Part shown: positions 28,211 to 37,211 of the stretch, piece after piece
Position numbering within the stretch: position 1 is the first letter of the stretch
Layout of the letters: each line of letters starts with the position of its first letter
Assembly: GCF_028690125.1 (NCBI RefSeq)
Contig: NZ_JAQVBV010000006.1
Location: 124,001-188,000, forward strand
Length of the DNA stretch: 64,000 nucleotides
Direction of reading: 5' to 3'
Source of the DNA: Bacteroides sp.
GTDB taxonomy: Bacteria; Bacteroidota; Bacteroidia; Bacteroidales; Bacteroidaceae
The notes under the pieces: generated by a model
What the model was told of the DNA's origin: nothing
Seen by the model: only the letters and a program-made list of their open reading frames with translations
The model's database searches: none
Program-made: the position numbers and the translations under genes

Positions 28211-29389
28211 ATGAAGAAAAATATTTTTGCTATTTGCATATTGGCAGCAGGATGTACGGCACTGATTGCGCAGACTAAAAATAATAAAGACTTGGTTCCG
28301 TTGAGGGAACGGGTAAATGTACAAGTTGATTCGGCACGTAACAGTCAAATTATTGATGATTGTTGGGTAGCGGTTGGAACAAATAAACCTCATGCTATAC
28401 AACGGGATTTCACCCGGCTGTTTAATGGAAAACCTTCTTATCGTTTTGAACTAAGAACTGAAGATAATACATTGGAGGGGTATGGAAAAGGTGAGACAAA
28501 AGGGCGCGCAGAATTCTCTTATTGTTATGCAACTTCAGAAGATTTTAAAAGACTTCCTGCTGATACTTATGAAAAAGCACAGATAACAAAAACTGTTTAT
28601 CACCATGGAAAGGGTATATGTCCGCAGGGAGCATCCCGTGATTACGAATTTTCAGTGTATATACCTTCCACTTTAAATAGTAATGTTTCTACTATTTTTG
28701 CTCAATGGCATGGAATGCCAGATCGTACTTTAGTACAAACTCCTCTGGGAGAAGTTAAAAAGCTGACAGTTGATGAGTTTATGGATTTGGATAAGACTAC
28801 TTTCTTTAAGAAAAATATGGGACATGAAAAAGTAGCTAAATTAGATAATCAAGGAATTCCGGTGAAAGACAAAGATGAGAATCCGGTATATAAGGTAGGT
28901 AAACCAAACGGTTGGTTGGTAGAACAAGGAGGATATCCACCATTGGCTTTCGGCTTTTCCGGAGGATGGTTTTATATTAAAGCAAATTCGGATCGTAAAT
29001 GGCTGACTGATAAAGATGATCGTTGTAATGCAAATCCTGAAAAAACTTTGGTTATGAGTCCTGTAACATCTGAATATAAGGTATCTACTATTGCATATAA
29101 AATGCCTTTTGCGGATTTTCCGAAAGATTGCTGGATCACGTTTCGGATTCATATCGACTGGACGGTGTATGGCAAAGAATCTGAAACGATTGTAAAACCG
29201 GGAATGCTAAATGTGGAGATGAGTTATGAGGAAAAAGGTAAAAAGATAAGTAAGCATATTGTCGATAGTGAGAAAATCATGATCGGACGTAATGATGATG
29301 ATGGATATTATTTTAAATTTGGTATCTACCGTGTAGGTAATAGTACAATTCCGGTATGTTATAATTTGGCAGGATATTTCGAAAAGTAG
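28211..29389 (+). CDS. PL13 heparin lyase I
   Basis: 392 residues with a signal peptide ending LIAQ. It matches Bacteroides heparin lyase I across its length. His167 lies in AQWHGMPDRTLV, and Lys369 and Tyr373 in YYFKFGIYR. With an offset of 16 these equal His151, Lys353 and Tyr357 of the B. thetaiotaomicron enzyme (recalled from the published structure), so the catalytic set is intact. It cleaves highly sulfated heparin by beta-elimination. It stands alone on the plus strand about 18 kb from the PL12/SusCD locus, presumably as part of the same regulon. It begins with a -7 element within a terminator tail. Confidence 0.93.
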   Translation: MKKNIFAICILAAGCTALIAQTKNNKDLVPLRERVNVQVDSARNSQIIDDCWVAVGTNKPHAIQRDFTRLFNGKPSYRFELRTEDNTLEGYGKGETKGRAEFSYCYATSEDFKRLPADTYEKAQITKTVYHHGKGICPQGASRDYEFSVYIPSTLNSNVSTIFAQWHGMPDRTLVQTPLGEVKKLTVDEFMDLDKTTFFKKNMGHEKVAKLDNQGIPVKDKDENPVYKVGKPNGWLVEQGGYPPLAFGFSGGWFYIKANSDRKWLTDKDDRCNANPEKTLVMSPVTSEYKVSTIAYKMPFADFPKDCWITFRIHIDWTVYGKESETIVKPGMLNVEMSYEEKGKKISKHIVDSEKIMIGRNDDDGYYFKFGIYRVGNSTIPVCYNLAGYFEK

Positions 29390-29593
29390 TGTATTTGAAT
29401 GATGAAGAGAACATGAGTATCCGGATGCTTTAATAGGTATTCGTATTTTTTATGTTTAGAACTTCAATGATGAAAGTTAAAGAAGCAAAAAAAGATTCTC
29501 TTCATTGATTATTCCTAAATCTTTCCAGAATCTGTATCGTTATTTGCAGTATAAACCATTTAGGTATAGTATTAACACTAAAAAATAACGATT

Positions 29594-30037
29594 ATGAAGA
29601 AAATTTTATCTTTGCTTGTGTTGGCTATCGTAGCCATACAGTTTTCATTCGCCGGTGATATAATAACAAAAGACATGAACCAGTTACCACTTCCGGCGCG
29701 TAATTTTATTAATCAGCACTTTGGTAAACCTCAGGTAGCACATATTAAGATTGACAAGGATGTGTTGGAAGCTACAAAATATGAGGTATTGTTGATGAAT
29801 GGTACTGAAATAAATTTTGATAGTAAAGGAAATTGGGAAGAGGTAAGTGTGAAGAAAGGGAAACTTCCTGCAAGTGTTGTACCGGCGTTTGCTTCTAATT
29901 ATTTGAAAGCACACAATTTTGCTAATGAAGGTGTGCGGAAAGTAGAACGTGACCGTAAGGGATATGAAATAGAATTATCCACCGGTGTGTCTTTTAAGTT
30001 CGATAAGAAAGGAAAGTTCTTGAAAGCGGACGATTAA
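29594..30037 (+). CDS. PepSY-like (DUF2874) secreted protein 1
   Basis: 147 residues with a cleavable signal peptide ([22 protein letters not shown]). The mature part has two PepSY-like repeats: one around [19 protein letters not shown] with [19 protein letters not shown], and one around [14 protein letters not shown] with [19 protein letters not shown]. Proteins of this Bacteroides family are periplasmic, and their function is not established. The 35-base gap to a second PepSY-like gene suggests a bicistronic unit. Confidence 0.78.
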   Translation: MKKILSLLVLAIVAIQFSFAGDIITKDMNQLPLPARNFINQHFGKPQVAHIKIDKDVLEATKYEVLLMNGTEINFDSKGNWEEVSVKKGKLPASVVPAFASNYLKAHNFANEGVRKVERDRKGYEIELSTGVSFKFDKKGKFLKADD

Positions 30038-30072
30038 ATGAAAAGCATATAACCTAAACCGAGTATGTAATT

Positions 30073-30588
30073 ATGTTGAGATTTAAATTTAGCGTGTGGA
30101 TGATAGTATATGTATTGTTTGCTCTTTCATTCAGCGCGTGTAGTGATGATGATAATGATGATATATATGTTCCGCCTTCCAATATTGTGGAAGCATTAAA
30201 ACAATTATATCCCAATGCCCAGAATGTAAAATGGGAGATGAAAGGCGAATATTATGTGGCCGATTGTTGGTTGAGCGGTGATGAATTGGACGTCTGGTTT
30301 GACGCAAATGCCAATTGGGTGATGACGGAAAACGAACTGGACAGCATTGATCAACTTGTGTCGGCTGTTTATAAAGCCTTCCAGAATTCAATTTATAATT
30401 CTTGGGTTGTGACAGATGTATATGTCTTGACGTTCCCGCAGACTTTGACTAAATCTGTTATTCAAGTAAAGCAAGGTGATCAGAGACATGCCTTATATTT
30501 TACCCAAGATGGTGGACTTGTACTTGATAAGAATATTAGCAACGGGGATGATACTAATTGGCCATCGTCTCTAAACCTAGATGAATAA
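30073..30588 (+). CDS. PepSY-like lipoprotein 2
   Basis: 171 residues. The leader ends ALSFSACSDDDNDD, a lipobox followed by an acidic stretch, resembling the Bacteroides surface lipoprotein export signal. The mature part has PepSY-like units (VEALKQLYPNAQNVKWEM with DVWFDANANWVMTENEL, and a C-terminal copy ending ALYFTQDGGLVLD). It is distantly similar to its neighbour in fold pattern and is probably co-transcribed. The acidic tag suggests a surface location, whereas the first protein should be periplasmic. Function unknown. Confidence 0.75.
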   Translation: MLRFKFSVWMIVYVLFALSFSACSDDDNDDIYVPPSNIVEALKQLYPNAQNVKWEMKGEYYVADCWLSGDELDVWFDANANWVMTENELDSIDQLVSAVYKAFQNSIYNSWVVTDVYVLTFPQTLTKSVIQVKQGDQRHALYFTQDGGLVLDKNISNGDDTNWPSSLNLDE

Positions 30589-30626
30589 TATAAGAATGTT
30601 GTATATAAACAATTTGCATAATTTTT

Positions 30627-30682
30627 CCAGGTGCTGATTTCACAGTTCTTTTACTAACTAAAACCGTGTAATTAGCGCCTGG
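30627..30682. terminator. Long hairpin between convergent PepSY-like and hexokinase genes
   Basis: CCAGGTGCTGATT pairs with AATTAGCGCCTGG over 13 bp with two G-U pairs. The 30-base inner part can form a further TTTT/AAAA helix. It is T-rich on the hexokinase-leaving side, so it is probably a bidirectional terminator. Confidence 0.5.
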
Positions 30683-30785
30683 ATATTTCATTATGATAGT
30701 CTGCTTTTAATTTTGATACGTTCTTTTTAACATAAATAGTAGGAGAATAATCTTTTGGATTACCTCTATTGAAATGTTTCTGTAC

Positions 30786-31994
30786 TTAAGCGAGCGCTGC
30801 GATACCCGTTCCTATCAGATTCGCGTTATTTATACTGTTGATATGGACAACTACATCTTTTAGATTAAATTCGTTAAGAAGTTCCTGTAGTTTTTCCATC
30901 ACAAGAATATTATAATTTTTGTCTTTTCTGTTCTCACTCCAGAAAAGACTCCCTTCGGCGACAAGGCAAATCTTTCGTATATCTTTATTATATGATTTCA
31001 ACAACAAGATCAATCCTGCGAGGGACGCAGCGACCAATTGTGCTGATCTGTTATAAATCCAATGTGCAACTTGCACATATACTTCCTTATGGATATCCGG
31101 ATAGTTCATGATAGCTGTGAGTTTCTGTGCATCGAATTTCTCTTCGAATTCGTCTAAAGGAAAAGTTGCTTTCAATATGTCTCCCAAATACATACCAGAC
31201 ACTGCTTTTTCAAAACGCTGTTTTCCTAAGTTGCCGAAAATTGTATCTACTGTATCATCTACCGTAGTTAAGAATGGAGGGTGAAAATTACCTGATTCGA
31301 GATTAACCGGAATCAAGCCTTGTATATTATATGTTGAATCTAGTTTTTTTATTTTATCAGCAGGAATAAAAGTAGCCATATTTGTACCTGTTCCTACAAT
31401 CAAGCCAATATAAGCATCGTAACTGTTATCTGTAAGTCCGGCAAACAAACTGGCTATAGTATCGTTTAGTACTTTAATGCCCGTAAATTTGATTTTATTT
31501 CTTTTGTTCAAATAATCAAGAAGAGGTTTCCCTACATATTGTCCTATCATCTCTTTTATTTCTACCCCTTTTGTCCAACGTAATAATTTCGCGTCACCTC
31601 CCCGAACAGATTCTGTGGGATATGAAAAACAATAGCCGATTGGCATTTCTTCATCGCGTTTTATTCCTATAATCATATCGGTTAATTCTTTGAACAGCTC
31701 TTCACGGGTATATCCGGGTAATTTCATGACTGACATATCTTTTTTCCAACCGTTGTTGGGGTGAATAGTCGGTACTCCTTTACTGAAATCAACAATTGCT
31801 ACTCTGTAGTTTGTACCTCCTAGGTCAAGGACCAATGCTTTTCCTTTGATATTGGTAGTTTTAGGGGTGATAAACGTAGGAATACATTGTATTTCCTGAT
31901 TTTCTGCATTTAATCCTTCTTCAACTTTCTTACTGAATGAGCGAGCTATGTCTTTGAGCTGATCATTGTCCAACATAAAAATATTCTTCTCCAT
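30786..31994 (-). CDS. Hexokinase
   Basis: 402 residues from MEKNIFML; the frame extends ten codons further to 32024, but MEKNIF is the start I expect for Bacteroides hexokinases. The actin-like ATPase fold of eukaryote-type hexokinase is seen: phosphate-1 loop LVLDLGGTNYRVAIVDF, IGYCFSYPTES, KVLNDTIASLFAG with the catalytic Asp, and LIVGTGTNMATFIP. It phosphorylates hexoses entering glycolysis in the cytoplasm. It is a single gene, convergent with the PepSY-like pair and divergent from pirin. Confidence 0.93.
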   Translation of the reverse strand: MEKNIFMLDNDQLKDIARSFSKKVEEGLNAENQEIQCIPTFITPKTTNIKGKALVLDLGGTNYRVAIVDFSKGVPTIHPNNGWKKDMSVMKLPGYTREELFKELTDMIIGIKRDEEMPIGYCFSYPTESVRGGDAKLLRWTKGVEIKEMIGQYVGKPLLDYLNKRNKIKFTGIKVLNDTIASLFAGLTDNSYDAYIGLIVGTGTNMATFIPADKIKKLDSTYNIQGLIPVNLESGNFHPPFLTTVDDTVDTIFGNLGKQRFEKAVSGMYLGDILKATFPLDEFEEKFDAQKLTAIMNYPDIHKEVYVQVAHWIYNRSAQLVAASLAGLILLLKSYNKDIRKICLVAEGSLFWSENRKDKNYNILVMEKLQELLNEFNLKDVVVHINSINNANLIGTGIAALA

Positions 31995-32285
31995 AAGTCG
32001 ATTCTTTAATATATAATTTATCATTATTAATGAATAACAATTCCAAAAGCAAATTTGCTCGAAGTAGTGATAATATTAAGTTCAATTTTCATCTTTCGTG
32101 AATACTTTGGAATAAGCAGAAGAAATGAAATATTTAAACGTATGAAGTAGATATGAAAATAGTAAAAGTGGTGTGTAAGAATGTACCAATCTGGTTCTAA
32201 AAACGTGCTATGAAAACAAAATAATTCTTCTATGTGTTGAGTATCTGTATGAAGTAGTTATTTTTAATAAGAAAGGACGTTTGTT

Positions 32286-33164
32286 ATGGCACAGAAGAAT
32301 GTAGAACTAGTGATGACACCGGGTGAAGTTCACTGGGTAGGCGATGGTTTTAGGGTGCATAATTTTATTCCCAGCCGTTTTCATTTGGAAAGAGAACGCA
32401 TGGACCCGTTTATTTTGCTGGATTATAATTCGGAATATGAGTTTACACCTGCTCCTAAACCTATGGGGGTAGGGGTGCATCCGCATCGGGGTTTTGAGAC
32501 AGTCACCATTGCTTATCAAGGTAAAGTAGAACATCATGATAGTTATGGTGGTGGCGGTGTTATTGGTGAAGGCGATGTGCAATGGATGACAGCTGCCAGT
32601 GGCGTACTTCATAAAGAATTTCATGAAAAGGAGTGGAGCGAACAAGGAGGTTTGTTTCAGATGGTACAGCTTTGGATAAATCTACCGGCAAAGTTTAAGA
32701 TGGGACATCCACGTTATCAGGCTATCCATAATTCGGATATGTTAAAGGTGGAGTTGCCTAAGAATTCCGGCTTTGTAGAAGTGGTAGCCGGAGAATATGA
32801 AGGGAAACGGGGACCCGTAGATACATTTAGTCCTGTGAATCTAATGAATGCTCGGTTGAATAAAGGTGGAAAAGCCATATTTTCCTTTCCGGCAAATTAT
32901 AATACTGCACTATTAGTGATTAAAGGACGTCTTTTTGTCAATAAAACCGTGGAAGCCCCTGTAGATCATTTTGTACTTTTTGAGAATGTGGGCGATACTT
33001 TTGAAATTGAGGCGACCGAAGATACTGTAGTACTTGTGATAAGCGGTGAACCTTTGAATGAGCCGATTGTAGCGCATGGCCCTTTTGTGATGAATACCAA
33101 GCGTGAAATTATACAAGCATTTGATGACTTCAATCAAGGAAAGTTCGGGTATTTGAAAGATTAG
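32286..33164 (+). CDS. Pirin-family cupin protein
   Basis: 292 residues forming two cupin domains. The N-terminal cupin keeps the metal ligands in VHPHRGFETVTI and GVLHKEFHE. Pirin homologues bind Fe and some have quercetin 2,3-dioxygenase activity; the bacterial role is unsettled. The C-terminal cupin (about 170-280) lacks the His set, as usual. The start follows a purine-rich stretch (AAGAAAGGA) that may act as a ribosome-binding site. It stands alone, and the metal site looks intact. Confidence 0.9.
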   Translation: MAQKNVELVMTPGEVHWVGDGFRVHNFIPSRFHLERERMDPFILLDYNSEYEFTPAPKPMGVGVHPHRGFETVTIAYQGKVEHHDSYGGGGVIGEGDVQWMTAASGVLHKEFHEKEWSEQGGLFQMVQLWINLPAKFKMGHPRYQAIHNSDMLKVELPKNSGFVEVVAGEYEGKRGPVDTFSPVNLMNARLNKGGKAIFSFPANYNTALLVIKGRLFVNKTVEAPVDHFVLFENVGDTFEIEATEDTVVLVISGEPLNEPIVAHGPFVMNTKREIIQAFDDFNQGKFGYLKD

Positions 33165-33185
33165 TTTTTTTGTATTTTTGTTTAT

Positions 33186-33479
33186 TTGATCAAAAAAACA
33201 AATCCCAATGTGATAACATCTCCTTTTCCTGTAGAAACTACTCCTACAAACCAACAGTTTGAAAGTGATACTTTCGTGACCCTAAATGGTAAAATTTAGC
33301 AGATAACAGGTATCAAATATACCAGTCTGATTCTGGTTTTTGATAGAAAGAATATTTATGTAGATCTGGTATTGGATTACACAGACTTTTCACAACAGCC
33401 AAAAGCAGATGTGATTTTGATTACACATCAACATACAAGTGTATAAGCAGATATTGTTGTAGGTGTAAGATGTTTTATG
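33186..33479 (+). pseudogene. Decayed metallo-beta-lactamase-fold hydrolase remnant
   Basis: One plus frame reads TNPNVITSPFPVE, FESDTFVTLNGKI, a TAG stop, QITGIKYTSLILVFDRKN, IYVDLVLDYTDFSQQPKADV, ILITHQHTSV and then TAA. This matches the N-terminal 85 residues of Bacteroides MBL-fold lipoproteins of the UlaG/UPF0173 kind (K-x-TFFGHASL, THEHGDH). The metal motif is broken (THQHTSV) and two in-frame stops are present. Nothing intact follows before the convergent gene at 33545. Confidence 0.72.
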
Positions 33480-33544
33480 TTCAAACCTATAGATAAGGCT
33501 GTTCTCTTGAAATATATGTATGTTTTATTTTTACCAGCAGCTTC

Positions 33545-34189
33545 TTATAGCCGCGAATATACTAATTCCAGCCACTTCACACATCGCATGAAAATGGATA
33601 CGTGTTGTGTAGTTTCCTTTTTTGTTACTTGTTTCTTTGTTGTTTGCTCTTTTATTATTTGTTTCTTTTCATGTGTTTTTACCGGTTTGTGCTCTGTGTT
33701 TTCCTTTTTCTCCTTCAAAAGTATAGCTATCTGATCACACAATTTTATGTTTTCCAACTGTAATTGGTGGCATAGTCTGTTATAATCTAATAACTTGTTT
33801 TTTAGCATATTCCGTTCCTGCATCAGCCGAAGATTGACAGATCCCTTGGCTGTGAGTGCTCCGTTATTTATCTTTTTATTCAAATTCCACACTGTACGGT
33901 GGAATAAATTTGCTACTTCCACGGGTGTCATACTGTGGGCGGCAGCAATGTCTTTCAGTTTATGCCCTTTCAGGATGGAGCAAAAGATTTCACGTCTTCT
34001 ATCGTCGGCGATCAACAGTGCTAAAGCCTTTATCACCACCGGATACAAGTTGAAACATTCGCTTTGTAAACGAATGTAGAGTTCCGCTTCTTCGTATTTG
34101 AGCATCTCGTTTCGGATAGCTTCATCCGCATTTTGGATTAGTTTTTCGAGATTAGTTCTTTTAAGTGCCAACGTTTCTTCTAGATCCAT
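33545..34189 (-). CDS. Sigma-region-4-like helix-turn-helix protein with coiled coil, unknown function
   Basis: 214 residues, not a recognised family. Residues 1-50 are helical. Residues 60-105 contain a helix-turn-helix of sigma-70 region 4 type (EIFCSILKGHKLKDIAAAHSMTPVEVANLFHRTVWNL). Residues 115-160 form a leucine-rich heptad coiled coil (LRLMQERNMLKNKLLDYN, LQLENIKLCDQIAILL). A very basic Lys/Thr-rich tail follows (KKQIIKEQTTKKQVTKKE). There is no region 2, so it cannot be a full sigma factor. It may be a DNA-binding accessory factor. It has no operon partner; a highly structured intergenic stretch lies upstream. Confidence 0.6.
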   Translation of the reverse strand: MDLEETLALKRTNLEKLIQNADEAIRNEMLKYEEAELYIRLQSECFNLYPVVIKALALLIADDRRREIFCSILKGHKLKDIAAAHSMTPVEVANLFHRTVWNLNKKINNGALTAKGSVNLRLMQERNMLKNKLLDYNRLCHQLQLENIKLCDQIAILLKEKKENTEHKPVKTHEKKQIIKEQTTKKQVTKKETTQHVSIFMRCVKWLELVYSRL

Positions 34190-34282
34190 ATCGTTCTCAT
34201 TATGTTGATTATCTTTAAAAAACGACTAGGTGCCTATGCATTTTCTCAAAATGGGGGATATGGGAATAATAGAAAAAGAAAA

Positions 34283-34369
34283 GCATGGACGCTGTTGTCG
34301 TTTCACTACCTGTACAGAGGTGCTGGCAATACCTTAGCAGTGATAGCGATAAACAACAAACGTCCATGC
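34283..34369. ncRNA. Candidate structured RNA, 87-base imperfect hairpin
   Basis: A 9-bp perfect outer stem (GCATGGACG with CGTCCATGC) continues as imperfect pairing between CTGTTGTCGTTT and AAACAACAAA. Inner TCACT/AGTGA and GCT/AGC helices are possible. Strand, promoter and expression are unknown; this is a structure-only proposal. Confidence 0.3.
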
Positions 34370-34720
34370 CAATTTTATATATAGAAATTCTATATAACAA
34401 CTGACATGGAATATCTGTTATACCACTTCTCACTGTTTTTAAAGTGCCAACTTTCTGTACAGAGAAGTAATATGTTAATATTCCAATAATTATAAAAAAC
34501 ATTCTTTCTCCAATAATCACGTCACGCTGACGGGGAAAAAGGTATATGCAAAGATAAGTGTTTATTTTGAGATTTGTACGAAAAGAGGAAATAAATCATT
34601 TACTTGTTCATTTTTAATATAAGAAGTCGAAATAATTTTTTGTATAAAGAGTGAATATCCTAATCTTTATGATTCTATATAGAGAAGATAGTGTAGTTCT
34701 ATTATTTAATCAGGACAGGT

Positions 34721-34760
34721 CCCTAATGATTTATTATTAGGGGCATCACTATGCCCCTAA
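34721..34760. promoter_or_regulatory. Two mutually exclusive hairpins downstream of sdaA
   Basis: CCCTAAT (34721) can pair with ATTAGGG (34736-34742). Alternatively TTAGGGGCAT (34737-34746) pairs with ATGCCCCTAA (34751-34760) across a 4-base loop. The middle segment is shared. The second, stronger hairpin could be the sdaA terminator, though no U-tract follows on the minus strand. Confidence 0.4.
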
Positions 34761-34849
34761 CTTTTGAAAACAGTAACTTCAAATACGTTCGAACCGAAAT
34801 TTTATGTATTTATAAATATAAAATAGAAAACTAGGAATTAAACAATGAA

Positions 34850-36058
34850 TTACATTTGTTGATAATCTTTTGCTAAGCCTCCTTCGCTGGTTTCCTTATA
34901 AAGTGAAGGTAAGTCATGACCGGTTTGTTTCATGACCTGTACTACTTTGTCGAAAGAGACACGATGCATTCCATCTGTAAAAGCAGAGTAAAGATTTGCA
35001 TCTAATGCACGAGCAGCGGCATAGGCATTTCGTTCGATACAAGGAATTTGTACCAAACCACAGACTGGATCACAAGTCATTCCCAAATGATGTTCCAATC
35101 CCATTTCTGCTGCATACTCTATTTGTGCCGGGCTTCCTCCGAATAATTGATTTGCTGCTGCTGACGCCATTGCACAAGCAACACCTACTTCTCCCTGGCA
35201 GCCTACTTCGGCTCCGGAGATGGAAGCATTGAATTTGACGATATTTCCAACTAGCCCTGCGGTAGCAAGTGCACGTAATATGCGTATATCGCTAAACTCA
35301 CGACTTTTTTGCAAATGATAGAGCACCGCCGGCATTACACCACAAGAGCCACAGGTAGGAGCCGTTACTATTTTTCCACCGGACGCATTTTCTTCGCTGA
35401 CTGCTAAAGCATAAGCAAAAACAAGACCTCTTGATTGCAGAGATTGCTTGAATCCGGTAGCACGTATATAATAAGTAGAGGCTTTCCTTCTCAGATTCAG
35501 TGGACCGGGTAGTACACCTTCTGCTTCTAATCCACGATGGATGGCATCTTTCATCGTATTCCATACTTCAGCCAGATAATCCCAGATGTCTTCATCCTCA
35601 CATTCTTTTACGTACTCCCAATAACTCTTTCCGGTATGCTCACACCAACCTAGTATTTCAGTCATACTATTCATGCCATAAACTTCCCGGCTTTCAATGG
35701 TTGGATTGTCATTGTTTTCAGCCAACGCACCTCCTCCGATGCTGTAAACGGTCCAATTCTCCAAAACCTTATTTTGAGTGTCTGTTGCAGAGAAAGTCAT
35801 TCCGTTAGGATGGAATGGTAAAAAAACTTTGGGTTGCCATACGATTTCTACAGGGGCAGTTGGTTCCAAAGTATCTATAATAGCTACATCTGTCATGTGT
35901 CCTTTCCCGGTGGCAGCTAAACTACCATAAAGTGTAACTTTAAAAGAAGCAGCATTCGGGTGACGTTCCAGAAACATTTCAGCAGCTTTGCGGGGGCCCA
36001 TCGTGTGGCTACTGGAAGGACCTGTTCCTATTCTGTATAATTCTTTGATTGATTTCAT
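34850..36058 (-). CDS. sdaA: L-serine dehydratase (iron-sulfur, single chain)
   Basis: 402 residues, with the beta domain (about 1-145) fused to the alpha domain as in E. coli SdaA. The N-terminal GPSSSHTMGPRKAAEMF is the family signature. Cysteines expected to hold the 4Fe-4S cluster are in TAPTCGSCGVMPAV and in DPVCGLVQIPCIERNA. It deaminates L-serine to pyruvate and ammonia in the cytoplasm. It lies 16 bases downstream of corA on the same strand, so the two could share a transcript. No truncation. Confidence 0.95.
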   Translation of the reverse strand: MKSIKELYRIGTGPSSSHTMGPRKAAEMFLERHPNAASFKVTLYGSLAATGKGHMTDVAIIDTLEPTAPVEIVWQPKVFLPFHPNGMTFSATDTQNKVLENWTVYSIGGGALAENNDNPTIESREVYGMNSMTEILGWCEHTGKSYWEYVKECEDEDIWDYLAEVWNTMKDAIHRGLEAEGVLPGPLNLRRKASTYYIRATGFKQSLQSRGLVFAYALAVSEENASGGKIVTAPTCGSCGVMPAVLYHLQKSREFSDIRILRALATAGLVGNIVKFNASISGAEVGCQGEVGVACAMASAAANQLFGGSPAQIEYAAEMGLEHHLGMTCDPVCGLVQIPCIERNAYAAARALDANLYSAFTDGMHRVSFDKVVQVMKQTGHDLPSLYKETSEGGLAKDYQQM

Positions 36059-36074
36059 GCGTTATGGTGCAATA

Positions 36075-37127
36075 TTAATACCATTTCTTTATTCTGAAGT
36101 ACAAATATACGACAATACCGATAACTACCATGAGAACCCAGGCAAATAAATATCCATATTGCCAATCAAGTTCCGGCATCCATTTGTAATTCATACCCCA
36201 TACTCCAACCAGAAAGGTAAGAGGAATAAAAATTGTGGATACAACTGTCAGGCGTTTCATAATGTCGTTCATTCGTAAATCGTTGTTCGATATATATAGA
36301 TCGACTAATGAAGATAATGTTTCCCGACAGATTTCAATAGTTTGCAATACAAATTGTAAATGGTCGTTCACATCATTGAAAAAGGCACGGTTTACTTTGT
36401 GAATAAGCTGGTTATCTGCTCGCAAAAGTTTCACATATTGTTCTTTTAACGGAAGAATGGCTTTTTTCATTAACATATACTGGCGGCGGAGTGCTTGAAT
36501 CTGTATACCGATATCATTTCCATTCGTTATTGTAAGGAGTTCTTCTTCTAAGTCTTCCAAAGCATCGTCGATAGACGATATGATAGAAATGTAATTACCC
36601 ATTATGCTGTTTAATAACACACTAAGTAGATAATCGTTTGGACGGCTACGTATTTTTAATACATCATTACGTAAAGCAGTATTAACATCATCGAAGAAAT
36701 CTGTTTCTTTCTCGAGAAAAGCGAGTACATAGTTATTTCCCAGAACAAGGCAGACTTGTTGCTGAAGTAGTTCATCCAGTTCATCTTCTTCTTTATGCTC
36801 ATTGGGATAAAATATCTTAGCGATGAGTACTATGTGATTATCATGCTCTTCAATCTTGGTTGGATGGTCTGCATTCAGTATATCTTGTAGGACCAGAAAA
36901 TCTATTTCAAAGTGACTGCATATTTCACGGATTGTTTCAGTATTTTTCATTCCATGAACTTGCAGCCAATTTATTTTCTCATTATTTAATGTATTCTTGA
37001 CGGCTTGAAATGTGTCACCGGAAACTTCTTGAATCTCGGTGGAATTATAAGTGCAGAGATGGAGGTGGGTAGGGGTAACACTATCTCCGGTGTAAATAAG
37101 CTTTTCGCTTAATAGGTTATTCTTCAT
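36075..37127 (-). CDS. corA: CorA-type magnesium/cobalt transporter
   Basis: 350 residues: a cytoplasmic alpha/beta funnel domain, a long helix (about 200-290) and two C-terminal membrane helices. The signature GMN lies in FLVGVWGMNYKWMPELDW between them. It is a pentameric Mg2+ channel of the inner membrane. The short basic tail RIKKWY faces the cytoplasm. It is 16 bases upstream of sdaA and 84 downstream of mutS2 on the same strand; the grouping looks incidental. Confidence 0.94.
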   Translation of the reverse strand: MKNNLLSEKLIYTGDSVTPTHLHLCTYNSTEIQEVSGDTFQAVKNTLNNEKINWLQVHGMKNTETIREICSHFEIDFLVLQDILNADHPTKIEEHDNHIVLIAKIFYPNEHKEEDELDELLQQQVCLVLGNNYVLAFLEKETDFFDDVNTALRNDVLKIRSRPNDYLLSVLLNSIMGNYISIISSIDDALEDLEEELLTITNGNDIGIQIQALRRQYMLMKKAILPLKEQYVKLLRADNQLIHKVNRAFFNDVNDHLQFVLQTIEICRETLSSLVDLYISNNDLRMNDIMKRLTVVSTIFIPLTFLVGVWGMNYKWMPELDWQYGYLFAWVLMVVIGIVVYLYFRIKKWY

Positions 37128-37211
37128 GCTTTATTCTTGTTTTAGAAAACCACTAGCAAAGTTAGTAGTTTTCTAAAAGAGAACAAGTTATTTATAGAAT
37201 TTGTTTACTGT

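Larger units (their letters stand above)
34190..34849. other. 660-base intergenic region with several inverted repeats
   Basis: It lies between the start of the sigma-4-like gene and the end of sdaA, both on the minus strand. Inverted repeats are GCATGGACG/CGTCCATGC (34283-34369), TATAACA/TGTTATA (34393-34422), ACTTCTC/GAGAAGT (34425-34468) and the paired hairpins at 34721-34760. The open frames here (34202-34384 plus, 34215-34520 minus) look like chance readings. No known RNA family was recognised. Confidence 0.5.

Noticed and set aside
34202..34520. Open frames on both strands upstream of the sigma-4-like gene
   Set aside because: They overlap inverted repeats, show no domain or codon pattern and lack promoters.
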